A DNA stretch of 64,000 nt from the NCBI GenBank assembly GCA_964019165.1, contig OZ025268.1, forward strand, positions 18,326,784-18,390,783. The letters run 5' to 3'. This DNA comes from Mastigias papua (lineage: Eukaryota; Cnidaria; Scyphozoa; Rhizostomeae; Mastigiidae). Both the position numbers and the translations under genes were made by a program. Positions within the stretch are counted from its first letter, which is position 1, and each line of letters starts with the position of its first letter. This document shows positions 47,201 to 58,789 of this stretch, one piece after another. The notes below the pieces were generated by a model, which searched no databases, was not told the origin of the DNA, and saw only the letters and a program-made list of their open reading frames with translations.

Positions 47201-47335
47201 TATTTCATTAAGTATAGGGATATTTAATGGCTACACGTAAATAGGGTCTATGTATACACTTTAACCTGAGCATTCTTTCCAGGCATATTCATTCGTTGTA
47301 TGAACATTCAATAAGTATAGAGCAGTCTGCACCAG
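44272..47335 (+). repeat. Satellite array, ~255-260-bp monomer (block 2)
   Basis: Same monomer and orientation as block 1, about 12 copies. It degrades rightwards: after about 46300 only the TACTCACTC-TTGTGGGGACAT and GTAGTCTGTACT-like pieces are recognisable. Confidence 0.88.
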
Positions 47336-48632
47336 TGAGACCCTATGATGCCTGGTTGGTCTGCCAAGAGTTGGTTACGTGTTATTGAAACACGTAATAT
47401 CTTTCTGTAGTTACTTTCGGTTTTCAATACTCTTTTCTGACTATGTTTTCATAGAACTATTTATCTCGTATTAAGACATTAAACGTACCCCCTGAGTTAC
47501 ATAGGAATTGCCTATATGTATGATACTTTGCTGTGTAGTAAGAAATACTTACTCGCCATGGGAACATTTATTGTGCATACTTCGTTACTACTGGACCTCC
47601 ATACTTATGATATCTTGATCTTCTTTTAAGAGCTATTCATTCTTTGAGCATACAATTTTTATATATTAGAGAAGCTTGAAGAGCATGTAGAGCTTATATT
47701 GGTGAAGATACATACAAGAGTAAGCTATGATGCATGGTGCATTTTATGTAGAGTACAATCTTGTATTCGAAAAAGTAATATTTAAAAAAAGTGGGGGAAT
47801 TTTCATCATATTGTTAAGGTGGTTTAGGCTGTTGATCATGAAGTGGAAGTTTCTTAGAATCCTTGCTGAAGAAATCTACTTACAGTTTTATGAATTAATT
47901 ATCAATTCTAGTCTTATTATGAAAAGGTCAAAATAGCAATGCATTTGTTTCATGGGTGCTTGAATTGAGTCTATATTCAGTGGCATTAACAATTCCATGC
48001 ATAATCTCAGTAAAATGTTGCATCTTTCGCCACTTCATATGTAATCTTCTGATAGCTCTATACCATGTAAATGTTGGCTGATTTAGTACAGAGATCTAAT
48101 GCCTAAACATGTATATCTTTGGCCCACAGGCAGTTTACTTCCTTTTGATAGTGTCAGTTTAGAAAGTAACTGGTTTCTGCTTCGTTCTGTATCATTTCAT
48201 GGCATTCATCTAAAAAGGATTCTTAAGCAAAATTCTTAAGTTTTTATGATAGTGCATGAACCTATGCCTTACTTTGAGGCACGACCTTTCCAATTTACAC
48301 GAAGATTCTGGAATTTTTTATATTTTTCACATTTATTTCCTATCAGGTTTTTAAATATGAGATTGAACTATGTCTAAAAACCGTCAACTTTTAGCAATTG
48401 CTGTAGTCCTACTATTATTTTAAGGTATTTAGGCAAATTTCTCTGTGACTGTAATATTTTTTGATATCACTTCCATAAGAGAGTTTTGCAAACACTGTTG
48501 ATCTTCAAAAATGAACTGGGGAAGCTATGTGCCAAATCTAAATGTTTGCGCAAAAACTAAACACACAAGGGTTCAGACTGAAGTTATATTTTATGCAGAT
48601 ATCTCTTTTTCACAAAGTAAGAGCATTCAATA
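47336..48632. other. No gene supported
   Basis: AT-rich flank of the satellite domain. The 69-codon frame at 47727-47936 has biased AT-rich composition and no motif. Confidence 0.4.
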
Positions 48633-48830
48633 CTAATTCCTTTGATCGATGATGCCATGTATAGACAATTTTTGCAATGCTTCATTGATTTGATCATAAC
48701 TCATTGCCACTGAATGATGAAAAATATGTTTTGAAATATGATGACTTTTGTTACAGTTGTCCTTTATTTTTATATAAACAGACGTCTGTGTTTTATTTCT
48801 ATAATATATTTCATCCAATTGACTGCCGCT
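48633..48830 (-). other. Unidentified minus-strand open frame
   Basis: An open frame ending in TAG encodes DEIYYRNKTQTSVYIKIKDN, then a C-terminal SYDQINEALQKLSIHGIIDQ. The last part has the look of a winged-helix 'D-Q-I-x-x-A-L-x-x-L-x-x-x-G-I-I' segment. That is a weak resemblance only. It could be a terminal exon, but no good acceptor was found. Confidence 0.25.
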
Positions 48831-48992
48831 ATTGATTTTTCATCAGTCACAGGATTTTTAAGTTGAGATTTTTATTCTAATAGAAAGCCTAGTCTGCCAG
48901 ATATTAGGCTTTTTAAATAAAGCAGATAGTAGTAAGCTTCAAACTCTCTCTAATTTACGCATTCTGCCATTTTTGGTAAAGTGTGAGTGTAG

Positions 48993-49225
48993 TGTCCCCA
49001 CAGAGCCTGGGTTGCATGGTACACGGGAGACTCACACGTCCCCACAATACTCACAAAATTTGCACTCACTTTTTTTGTGGGGACATCTAGTAAATCACAT
49101 ATTTGATGGTTTAAAGGCGTTTTGCATTCATTTATAGCAAACAATTTGTGGGGACTGTGTGAGTGTCCCCACAATGCGTACAGTCCCCACAACGTGGGTG
49201 TGCATACATATGAATGTCCCCACAA
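48993..49225. repeat. Dense cluster of GTCCCCACAA boxes, both orientations
   Basis: Seven boxes in 233 bases: GTCCCCACAG at 48993; GTCCCCACAA at 49038, 49165, 49183 and 49216; and the inverse TTGTGGGGAC at 49075 and 49146. They are neither at satellite spacing nor in one orientation, unlike the arrays to the left. The 149-codon minus-strand frame across them is a by-product (its repeated ALWGH). Confidence 0.85.
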
Positions 49226-49806
49226 TGTCTGCACTGTATGCACACCTATACACGTGTGAAGAATCCCGCTCTTACACAACTGACGCCCCGTTTCTAGCAA
49301 AACCGTTTTAAATATGCAGTCAATACTTGAGTAGAGAATGAAACTTAAAACGTTAAAGAGACAGAAAAGTGATGAAAAACAATGAAATTCGTTGTCCACG
49401 ACAACAAGACTACGTATTCAATAGTAGGCCAAGTAGTTGTAAGGATTCCTTGCAAAGTTTAACAACGTTTGGCATTTTGAATCCATCATAAAAAACCTTT
49501 TGTCATGATCCTTGCTTTCATTGATGTTCTCTATTTCTTTATCACTTACACAAAGTATAACTTTCATTCACTAATGCCTGATCGACCATCAAAATTTGGT
49601 TAAAGTAAAGAGTACCATTTAAAGCCTTGCTTATGAAAATTTTACGGATTTGATGCAAAAAGTAATTCTTTTGCGTACTTCCTTGGATTTGCTAATCCCC
49701 CCACGCAACCATTTGTACGCACTTCTTTCTCTTAGTTTGATCTCCCCTCCTCTCCATACATACCCACTGAATGAAGAACCCCAAAAGATTTAAAAAAAGT
49801 GAAAAG

Positions 49807-49974
49807 TCATTTCATTTCCTTGGCGCTGTGCTCTCCAATGGACCTTTTAATGGTCTCGAGTTGAAAATGGACCTCTGCTCTCAATTTAGGGCAGACTCTC
49901 CTTCCATCCACTGCTTTATATGGATGACCTCTCTGTTTGCAATAGCTGCATTCCTGAGTTGAAGGTTCTTGTTC
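49807..49974 (-). CDS. Terminal exon with CCHC zinc-knuckle-like motif
   Basis: Minus strand: AG acceptor (ATTCATACAG) above 49974, then 55 codons in phase 0 and TGA at 49809-49807. It begins EQEPSTQECSYCKQRGH and contains Cys-x2-Cys-x4-His-x10-Cys (ECSYCKQRGHPYKAVDGRRV then C), a knuckle-like zinc-binding pattern, followed by PKLRAEVHFQLE and a basic tail ending AKEMK. The start was chosen from the acceptor. No upstream exon was found, so the gene and its function are unknown. The pattern suggests binding of nucleic acid or protein. A degenerate tandem copy lies at 50331-50450. Confidence 0.6.
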   Translation of the reverse strand, partial: EQEPSTQECSYCKQRGHPYKAVDGRRVCPKLRAEVHFQLETIKRSIGEHSAKEMK

Positions 49975-50565
49975 CTGTATGAATTATTGAAAATGTTATA
50001 CTTATAGCAAAGACAACAATAAGTCAAATTTTTTGACACTTCTGATAGCTAATTATAATGGTGTGGCAGATTAAAATTTGCATGACTAAACGCAATATTA
50101 GTTCCACTTTCATTTATGCTACCATGCAGAAGTCCACAAATGGGTAAACCTCTTCAAAGCTAATTCAAGAATTTACTGCGGCACTGCTTTTATATCAACA
50201 GCTGTATCAATATCACAATAATTTGTTCTGTCACGCTCTTGAATTGCCGTATGATGAAGTATGATATCAGAAGGAATTTGAATACCTTCAATACGACTGA
50301 TCTAAGAATAATCTCAAGTTTAAAAGAATTTCATCGACAGTGTAAGAATAGAAAGGAAAATGCAAGCTGATGATGGACCTCTGCCTTCCTTTGAGGGTAG
50401 ACTTCCTTCAACTTTCTGTCTTTGCACTTCTGCTTTGTGGATTCTTGTTCCTGTAGGAATTATTGAAAATATTATATTTATGGCGAAGACAACAATAAGT
50501 CAAATTTCTGTCACTTCTGATAACTAATTAAAATAGTGTGGAAAATTGCAATTTGGAAGGACCCA
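49860..50565. repeat. Tandem duplication spanning the zinc-knuckle exon and its 5' intron
   Basis: About 49860-50100 and 50370-50565 align: GGACCTCTGC, TTCTTGTTCCTGTA-GAATTATTGAAAAT, AAGACAACAATAAGTCAAAT and CACTTCTGATA-CTAATTA. Offset is about 475, and identity is clearly higher in the intron part than in the exon part. Confidence 0.75.
50331..50450 (-). pseudogene. Degenerate tandem copy of the zinc-knuckle exon
   Basis: It has the same acceptor context (ATTCCTACAG above 50450) and the same start (EQES) and centre (KAEVHHQL) as the exon at 49807-49974. An internal deletion and substitutions remove all the Cys/His ligands but one Cys. The frame stays open for 39 codons to a TGA at 50333-50331. 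It could be an alternative last exon making a zinc-less tail, or simply a decayed duplicate. Confidence 0.5.
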
Positions 50566-52822
50566 AGTATCTCTCTAGATAAAACACCTGGAAGAGAGCG
50601 CGAGTTCTCTCGTACGAGTATCAATAATCTATAAAAGGCTGCTTAAAAACTTATGACTGTTGCTCTTTACCACAGCAAATATCGTCAGAGTGACTTTCAT
50701 CTATCTCAGCTATTCTTTTGCTACTTCTTCAAACAACTAACTAACTATGAAAACCAAATTACGTCATAATAATTGCACTACAAAAGATCGTGCAATAATA
50801 TGAAAATATCCAATAAGAAAGAACGATCCATAAATTGTCCAATGGACAAAGTTCCAACTATTTTTCACAATCATGGTGCAATGTTCGCAATAATGGTGCA
50901 ATGTTCCAATTCTGCAATCGTTGTTCAATTACGTAATCATTTGTATGGAGGAGATGCTATAGTATAGATGAATTTTTCGACGCCTGCACAATAAAAGGGC
51001 AGGGGAATGAGATTTATCAAAAGGACACCAAAGATACAATTCTGACGTCATACCCAAGGACGGATGTAAGAAACGATCATTGGGATGTGTACATTTGAAA
51101 TTTTGGAGTATACCAAAAGCACCAACAGTGGTGGCCTGAAAAATTCAGACAGGGGGTAGCTAATAGCATATCATGCAACAATGCAAAAAATAAGAGTGCT
51201 TCACTTGTGGGTAAAGGCTAATTTTCTTATAATTGTGTGCAAAATTAAAAATTCTATGAGGCATATGTTAACAGCATTATACATGGAAAGATAGATTTGA
51301 CCACGCGAGCAGAGCGAGTGAAAAATTGTTTGAGGCAACGCCCTCTAGACTGTCGGAAAAAGCCCTTTGGCAAGTAGGACAGAAATTATGTTCATCATTG
51401 ATCCCTAATTCGTTATTCTCAAATTTTGGAAAAATAGTAGTAAATTAATTCCTTATCCAAAAGCTAGTGAGATTTGCTTGGCATTCGCAAAAATTTCCCT
51501 GTTTTATACAACAATAAACCGATACGAAAGAAGTGTAGTAATGTCTTTCCACCAGATACAATATCGATTACTGCACCAAGAGCTCTCGTTCAGTAAGCAT
51601 TTTTCTTGGTGAATTTACTGTGGATACTTTCGAAAAAGGTCCAACGAAGAGAGCATCGTAAAAGAATTATTAAAGGCCCTGTTTTCTCTTGTTACTGCAA
51701 ATACCATTCCAGTGGCCAAATACTATAAAGTACTGGCTCCTAATACATTTCAAATATTGATGACTTTGAAGCTCTTGTTAAGCTTGAGATCCAGTCTGAT
51801 AACATAAACAAACTTGCTAGTCTGAAAAAAGCTGCCACTGGGTATACAACTATTGCAGAATTTACCGAAACGTAAGGCTGTATTGCAAAATTTACCGAAT
51901 GGTATGAAATTAGTGCAGAATTGCCGAAGGGAGCAAAAACATTTGGTGGTGTCACACCCCCTACACTCCCCGTCAAATCCATCCATGGTCTTGCCATTTA
52001 TGTCTCTCGTTGAACATAATTATTAACGACATGGGATGGAGGGCTTACAGCAACGCTTCCATAACATAATGAAGTTTTACACGAGTCTCTCACACCCATT
52101 GTCTAATGAAAGGGTCCATCATGGTTGGGCCAAGAGGAAAATTTTTAATATTAGGACTCCCAGATGCCCGGAAAAGGCAGTTTCAGGAGCTTTTGTTGTA
52201 AATAGATTACAGAAAGAATACCCAAATGTATCTCGCAAAATGGAAAATCTTGCCCCCTTCGCCCCCGTAGACTGAGGGCAGGGAGACGACCGCCCCTGCT
52301 GCCCACGTGCTGCAGGCGTCCCTGGTTCCATACATGCAGTCAGTAAGGCCTTCGTTGTTGGAAAAATAAATTTTACTTTCTTTTTCTTAAATTCAAGAGA
52401 TACGTATAAACTATATACTACATTAGTGTACAAACTGGCAAAGTACAGCATGGCGTCACGAATCATACGGGTGAAGTGAGCAGAGCCTCCGAGCCCCTGA
52501 AACTGACTCACCATAGCACAATTGATTGCCGCAGTTTGAGAAAACATTGCCTTACTATTTGTCCTTTTCATGCTTGTGGCCCAAATTAATACAAATAAGT
52601 TCCTGACACAGTCCTGTTTGAACTGTAAATTTACTTATATGAGATGGAATTAATCGCAACGATAGTTAATGCTCTTTATCTTGTATCATTGTGGGAAAAT
52701 GGAAAGGAAAAATACTCTGTTTTATACGAGAATTTCTAATTTTTTGCTAAGACTTAATATCAGTGGTGTGCCGAAACACTTTTGAGTGGGGGTGTAGCAA
52801 TAAAAATTAACCGAAATGCTGC
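50566..52822. other. Repeat debris, no gene supported
   Basis: Contains an inverted fragment of the 'GGGCATTTTCCGAC' family at 51325-51385 and a GGTGTCACACCCCC stretch near 51948. A short plus-strand frame at 51740-51868 (NIDDFEALVKLEIQSDNINK) is protein-like but unidentified; three GCARAATTTACCGAA-like repeats follow it. The frames at 52036-52571 on both strands are not recognised. Confidence 0.35.
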
Positions 52823-53400
52823 CAAATGTTCTTTTTTTATTTTTTTAGTACGTAATGTCAGGGAAAGGCCGTATGGCCTATAACAAAGCCATACAGCCTT
52901 TCCCTGACATTGCGTACTAAATTTCCCCGACAAAGGAACAACTGAAACAATGGGGAAGGTTAAGTAGACAGGGAGACAAGATCAAGTTTGTTGATGTTAT
53001 ATTTAAAAGATGACAATTTGTAGGATTCAGGGAAAGTAGTGGGTGGCAATGAGTTCCATAGTTGAGAGGTTCTTGGAATGAAAGATGATTTGTGAGCTAG
53101 AGTTTGTGGATTAGGTAGTGTAACTTGGAAAGGGTGTAAATGGGTAGAGCTTCTGGTGGTTTGAACACACCTCATTGGATCAGGAATAATATTCTTGATT
53201 TCCTGAGAGCAACGTCTGTAAAAATAGCGGTAGAAAATGGAAAGATCTACAACAAGACGACAATGGGAGAGAGACTGTAGAGAATTAGTGAGGTTGGGAT
53301 TGTTGATGAGATGGATAGCTTTAGACTGGACTCTGTCAAGAAGATGGTTTCGAGTCAAATAATGACCGATGGTTTCCACACCCTTACTTTGGACAGCCCC
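52823..53400 (-). mobile_element. LINE (non-LTR retrotransposon) 3' end, jockey/RTE-like
   Basis: On the minus strand a 139-residue open frame (53379 to 52960) reads LDRVQSKAIHLINNPNLTN, LSIFYRYFYRRCSQEI, SSFIPRTSQLWNSLPPTTFP and FKYNINK. This is the typical C-terminal region of reverse transcriptases of jockey/RTE-type LINEs, after the catalytic domain. It is 5'-truncated near 53400, as is usual for LINE copies. After the stop come a short 3' UTR, a perfect-looking stem-loop (52845-52920) and an A-rich tail (T-rich on the plus strand, 52831-52846). Confidence 0.82.
52845..52920 (-). repeat. Stem-loop in LINE 3' UTR
   Basis: Two 33-base arms (52845-52877 and 52888-52920) pair at 31 of 33 positions around a 10-base loop. 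The left arm starts TTAGTACGTAATGTCAGGGA. In the minus-strand RNA the two mismatches would be one G-U-type wobble and one A-C or equivalent. It lies directly before the A-rich tail, where a reverse transcriptase would recognise its template. Confidence 0.85.
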
Positions 53401-56400
53401 TGCCCAGTATCCCTAAATGTTGAGATTTTTGAGCCTTAGGTTCATAGTTTTAACTCGCCTGAACATGAAAAGACTAAAATCGAATCTTTATTGATGTCCT
53501 TCTTCAGCAAAAAACAAAATGAAAGCGGAACAGAGCAAGCGATATTGTATCAATAAAGCAAAAAGTTATGTAAAAGGAGCAACACGAATACACAACGATT
53601 CTGAGTTGCTTTTTTCTAAAAGTATTCATACATTTTAGTAACTTTGAGCCTCAGCATTTTATGAACATTATTCTGATAAAAAAGGGTGTATTTGAAAACA
53701 TAGTAGGTCAGTGATATATTTACTACATGGATAACGAATGGAGAATATTGTAGCCTTTGAGAGGAATCATACTAAACGACATTGTATTCTTTCATAACAT
53801 ACTTTAGATGAGCCCTCATGTATTAACACTATGTAGTGGTAAGAGATATCATAATAGTAGTTAACGTCCCTTTATATATGGGCTGAATATGGATCATTGG
53901 AAATTGTTACCATTGTGTCATGTCATTTTGACAACATTAGGCCATTGAATGAAAGCTCCACATGCATATGGAGGAATATGAATAGACTAAATGTCATCAA
54001 CCTTTCTCTAATTGACTCGCCTGCTTTGTGCGGAAGCGAAATGTGAAAAATTTAACTTCATTTAATTAACTGTACTGTGAATACCGCGATGAGGCATTTC
54101 ATCTCAATGAATCTATGAAATATTAGTGAATATTGAGTAATCCGAATTTTGTCATATTTCACTCACACTTTTCTTAATGGAAAGTGGCTTTTACTCATGC
54201 ACTCTTGAGATGCCTTCGAAAAGGCTATTCTCTGCAGTTCGGATATAGTTGAGGTTTTTATCCTTCTACAGCCAGAGGCGTGCCTAGGGATTTTGGAGTA
54301 AGTGTGCAACAGTAGAAATGAGTAAGAGTAAGGGTGCAACAGACTGCCAAATCTCTACGATTATATTGATTGCGACTATTGCTTTTCCTAGCAAGCCAAA
54401 ATACCCACAACCCTACTTTAGCACAGCTATGTCTTCTGTGAAATCACTCTCCTAACTAAGATGTCCTATTACCTTTTCAAATGCACTAGTTCTTTCTCGA
54501 TGCATGCTTTGAATGTCTTTTGCTAGGCCAAAGTAATCTTTATACATGTCAAATGGTCTCTCACTGCTACAATCCATAGTTGAATAGAGAAGTATGCTTC
54601 TTGTATCAAACGCCTCAAACACTTTGGATTTTGACAAACATCAGCACGCGCAGAAATGGACAGGAAGCGCGTGCAAAGGTGGCAGAGTACAGGGACACCA
54701 GAGCACGGGGGTGAAAGGGGCAGTATTCCTCCTCCCCTTGAAGAGTAGGAGCAAGCCTTCTTATGCTGGCTACTGACAGCATTTTTTCACATTTTCTTCT
54801 TGCATTTGTTCTTCTGTAAGGATCGACCTGCTTCTATCCTCAGGAATTCATTACCTGCCATCAAACGTAGCACTTTTTGGAAGCATGTGTTTCTGAAAAG
54901 TTGCTCATAAATTAAAATGTTAACATTATCATAACGTTGTTACCAGCAAAATTGTGGATACTAAAGCCCACCGATTAGAAATACGCCGCTGGGAAGTCTC
55001 CTCTTCATCTACCCGAAGATAATATGATTACAGTCGTGTGTGAGTACAAAGTAGTGCGAGGCGAAGTTCCACTTTTAGCAGTTTTCATGCTTGAAGATTA
55101 CAACCCAAGTTTTGTTACAGTCATTGCGTAATGAGAAGTCACTTCATTGTGTTTAGAAACCAATGAGATGCCACCTTTTCCATAAGTAGAAAACATTGGA
55201 CTGATGATCCTAGGAGGCAGTCTCTCTTTGATGCTCACTACTCTTTAAAATTGTCAGGTGCAGAGGATTTGCCAAAGTTATTACTTGCTAGGAAGCATCA
55301 GTTACCTTTTCAAAGAACCACTGAATCTCTAATTGTTCATGATCCCCCTGTCCTCGTATGTAAAAACCTAATACCATGTACCTTAGCAACCACTCCCAGT
55401 TCAGCAGTTTTGTATGTGATCTATCTATACTTATATAAATTCAGCGTTAAATAAACAGTGACAATGATAACAAAGACAGGGAAGTCTAACTTATATAGGT
55501 ATTGCAGGAAAGTTAGATAGCAGTTTGATTTGATATATGGTAGAGCAAGCTTGAGGTTACATTTAATGGCCCCATCGTTGCAACGCTTTGTTTGGTGACC
55601 CCTAGTCAAGCCCACAAAATTTTCATAGCAAATATCTTCCAGTCCTTACCCTACAATGATACTGACTGGCCCCTAAAACCAGCACCTTTGAGAATAAAAA
55701 CCTGGTTAAGCTATCATGGTCAATCGACTACTGCTAAATGCTCATATAAGACATTACAGCTTGTATACAATGCTACTGTCTACCCAGCTATGACTCCCTT
55801 CTAAGGATGTCAAAGCTGGGTAGACAGCTGGTTTATCAAGTTTGTTGAGAGGGAGTTTGTTCAACTGGCTGTCATCAGAGAAAAGTTTGGTTGAGGTACT
55901 CAAAAATTGCGGTTTCTGCGTGGAGGAGGCTTCTAATCAAAGGGATTTAATATTCACCCAAAAATGCCCATCTCCAAACTTCAGCCCACCTAGTGCCTTG
56001 CTGTGACTCCCGCGTTCCTGGTACAGCACTTTTAGCAATTTAATTATTAGGGACATATGCCTCTGCAGGGGCCAATGCATGCCATTGCTAAGGGGCTATA
56101 TATGCTCCCATAGTTAAAGGACCCATCTTATTTCAATTTGCTTTACTTTAATCGCAACAGATTTAGAATTTCAGCACCATTGCAACACAAATTGTAAAAT
56201 GATTGCCCGTTTAATTTGTAAGTTGTGCAGCGCAATTGCTTATGATCTTGCAGCTGTTGCCTGAAGCAGAATGATTGTCAGGACTTTTAAAGCCATTGCA
56301 CCGTGTATCTGACACATGGTGCAATGCTTTAGAAGTAGTATCATTAACTTTTGCAACTTGCAACACCATCTAACTTTTAGCACAAGAACAGTACAGTGAT

Positions 56401-56407
56401 CGAGCTG
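53401..56407. other. No gene supported
   Basis: Mostly AT-rich. CAGAGGCGTGCCTAGGGA at 54280 resembles a hAT terminus without a partner. Open stretches at 54594-54776, 55251-55454 and 55592-55804 lack motifs or splice context. A short inverted repeat (CTGTCTACCCAGCTATGACT against AAAGCTGGGTAGACAG) lies at 55777-55826. Confidence 0.35.
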
Positions 56408-56888
56408 AATTGATTCAGTGGCAGAAATTGAGAATTTTCTAGGGGGAGGGGGGTGGCAAGACACTGAACCAACAAAGCATTTTGCTTCTGTACCAGCAGT
56501 GTGACGTCATAAACTATCCTGGGTATGTCAGATGAAGCTTCGTTACAAAAGGCATAAATTTTTTTTCAAACAAACAAGACTTTAAAACTTAGGTATTGAG
56601 AATCTTTCGGAAAAAATGTCTTGACCACAGAAATAAGACTTGTAAAGCATAACAGGGGATATGGCATGACATCTAATAGTGAAAATTGTTTAATATTGCG
56701 CCAGCCCAAAGTTTAAATTAGCTAAATCTTTTGAAATAACCGGAAAATTCTATTTTTCTATCTATTTTCAGGAACGTTTAGCTAAAAATTCATCTAGATT
56801 AGCCAACAAACTATTTGATTTGCTGACAATTTCTAACCAGGGGGCTCTTGCCCCCACACCCCTACCATTTCTGCCTCTGAATCAATTT
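56408..56888. mobile_element. ~480-bp TIR element
   Basis: The left end is AATTGATTCAGTGGCAGAAAT and the right end is the inverse of AATTGATTCAGAGGCAGAAAT, 20 of 21 matching. If the true ends are the CAG bases (56416-56879), it is hAT-like, and the flanking 8-mers happen to be inverted, not direct, copies. No transposase frame. Confidence 0.55.
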
Positions 56889-58211
56889 CACTGAAAGGCA
56901 AGAAAAGATAAACGGTACCAAAGATATAAGGTTAAGATAAAAGTTCCAGATTCCATCATTTTCAATCTTGAATGGAATACTTGTTTTTCTATAAGATTTA
57001 AACGAAGTGGATCAACTTTTATCAATTGAGGTCAATGACCTCAATTGTTCTTTACTTCTCCTTCATAACATATGATCCTGCCAGCTGACTGTGCTAGCTG
57101 ATCCCCAGGGATACCTACACTGGGGGGTAGGGGACAGCTTCCCCATCTGCCCTCTTTCATGGAGGGACAGGTGCGCAAGAAGTGCCCTTCATACTGAGTT
57201 CTTTCTTTACTTTCACGTCCATTTACATCACTCCTATCCATGTGCATATTATGCTGTATAGTACTTCCTGATTTTTTCATGAACGCTAGAATGGAGCCAG
57301 GTCCAAATTTCTACATCTCTCAAGCAACAGGGAAACATGTTTAATCTATCAATATAACAAGAAAACATAGGAAAATTGAAAAGGAACAAAGGAAATTGGG
57401 GTCTCTTTCAATAAAATTTTCTATGTACATATTCTCAATACTTTTTGTATCTTGCTTGTAGAATGCTGATTGCTTCATAGTCTGTAAAATTCTACGAAGC
57501 TGGGTTGGATGATTATTTCTTCCTTCCTGGTACAAAGAATGATGGTGAATTTACTTTAATGCTATATTGCAACAAGCCCATAGCCAGGCCTGTCTTTCAG
57601 GGGTGGCAAATTTTCACTGGAGGAATCATGTGATACAAAGTCTGAGAGCTTATTTCATAATTAATGTTATCACAATCAAATGTATAAAGTGTTTGTCTTG
57701 CTGCTTTATTTATCATTTGCGGCCTTGCTGATCTACAACACTCTAAGGTAGTTAAATTTCACATTTGACCGGTGTTTGCTTGAAGAACTTGACTCAACTT
57801 CTATGTTTTTCTGCTGGCAGCAACTCTTCACACACATGGAGACTATAACTCTGAAACATGTTTAAACATATGCCTGCTTAACTCAAGGGAATAAGGAAAT
57901 TTTCTCAAAGGAACAGGAGAAAAAGTGAAGGCTCAACAAAACAATGGAATATATACCCCCTTAAACAATGGTTTAGAAATAAATCGATAGCTAGGGGGGC
58001 TCCTTTGACAACCAGGGAGGTTTTTTGTTGCATGTTTCCTTATAAGAAATTTTGAAGTTAATTCCATGTACTTATATAAGAAAATGATAATTTTGTCTAG
58101 TAGACAACGTAGTTTCAAAGGGAAAGTGCGGTCAAAAATGAAAATCATCATATCTAAAGATGTTGAGGCCAAGAATTTCATAGTGCAATTATTGTTTTCA
58201 TTTGAAGTATC
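56889..58211. other. No gene supported
   Basis: The minus-strand frame at 57041-57280 is rich in Gly/Ser/Pro with no family match; no exon boundaries are convincing. Confidence 0.35.
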
Positions 58212-58219
58212 GTTTGTTT

Positions 58220-58402
58220 CGGGGGTGGCGCCAGGGGAGGCTAGGGGGCTATAGCCCCCGTTGGAGCATGCTAGCCCCCGTCGGAAGGTGAAACACGATT
58301 TTTTCGGAGATTTTGGGCATTTATAGTACTCTAAAAACCATAGTTTAGCCCCCTCGTCAGAAGAGTCAGCCCCCCGTCGGAAAATTCCTGGCGCCACCCC
58401 TG
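58220..58402 (-). mobile_element. hAT-type MITE, copy 3 (183 bp)
   Basis: Starts CGGGGGTGGCGCCAGG (one substitution from the family end) and ends CCTGGCGCCACCCCTG. Flanks GTTTGTTT (58212-58219) and GATTGTTT (58403-58410) match 7 of 8. Same orientation as copy 1. Confidence 0.88.
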
Positions 58403-58789
58403 GATTGTTTGCTACCTTTTGTTAAAGTACCAAATACGTCGGTTCGTGTGGAACGCCATTTTCTGCTACAATCTCGCTTTGAAGATGAAAGTGTTACGTC
58501 TCAAAATGTCACATACGCAATGCAAAGATCAAACCACGGTATTGATTTCGCTCCGTCACAACTAAAGATGTCAAAAATAATTAAATAAAATACATTGGCT
58601 TCTGAACATAAATCAGTATTAATATGGAAGGACATCAAAACAAAACATAAGTGGTAGCAGCAACTACATGTAAACATTAGCAGTTATTGGCAGTGAAAGA
58701 ATTATGATTTCAAGGGCTTGTCGTGAATGGGTTGTATTAACAAAGCAGAACAATAGCGAGCTCAGTTCTGCATAGATACCGGCAAGCAG

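Noticed and set aside
32697..47335. CRISPR-like regularly spaced repeats
   Set aside because: The repeated part is the whole monomer, with no unique spacers, and the setting is eukaryotic. These are satellites.
48950..49399. 149-codon minus-strand frame with repeated ALWGH
   Set aside because: The repeats are just GTCCCCACAA-type boxes read in one frame. No protein family.
54280..54297. CAGAGGCGTGCCTAGGGA, hAT-like terminus
   Set aside because: No inverted partner or target duplication found nearby.
57933..58397. 154-codon minus-strand frame
   Set aside because: Its start lies in the MITE at 58220-58402 and the rest has no motif, so it is not evidence of a gene.
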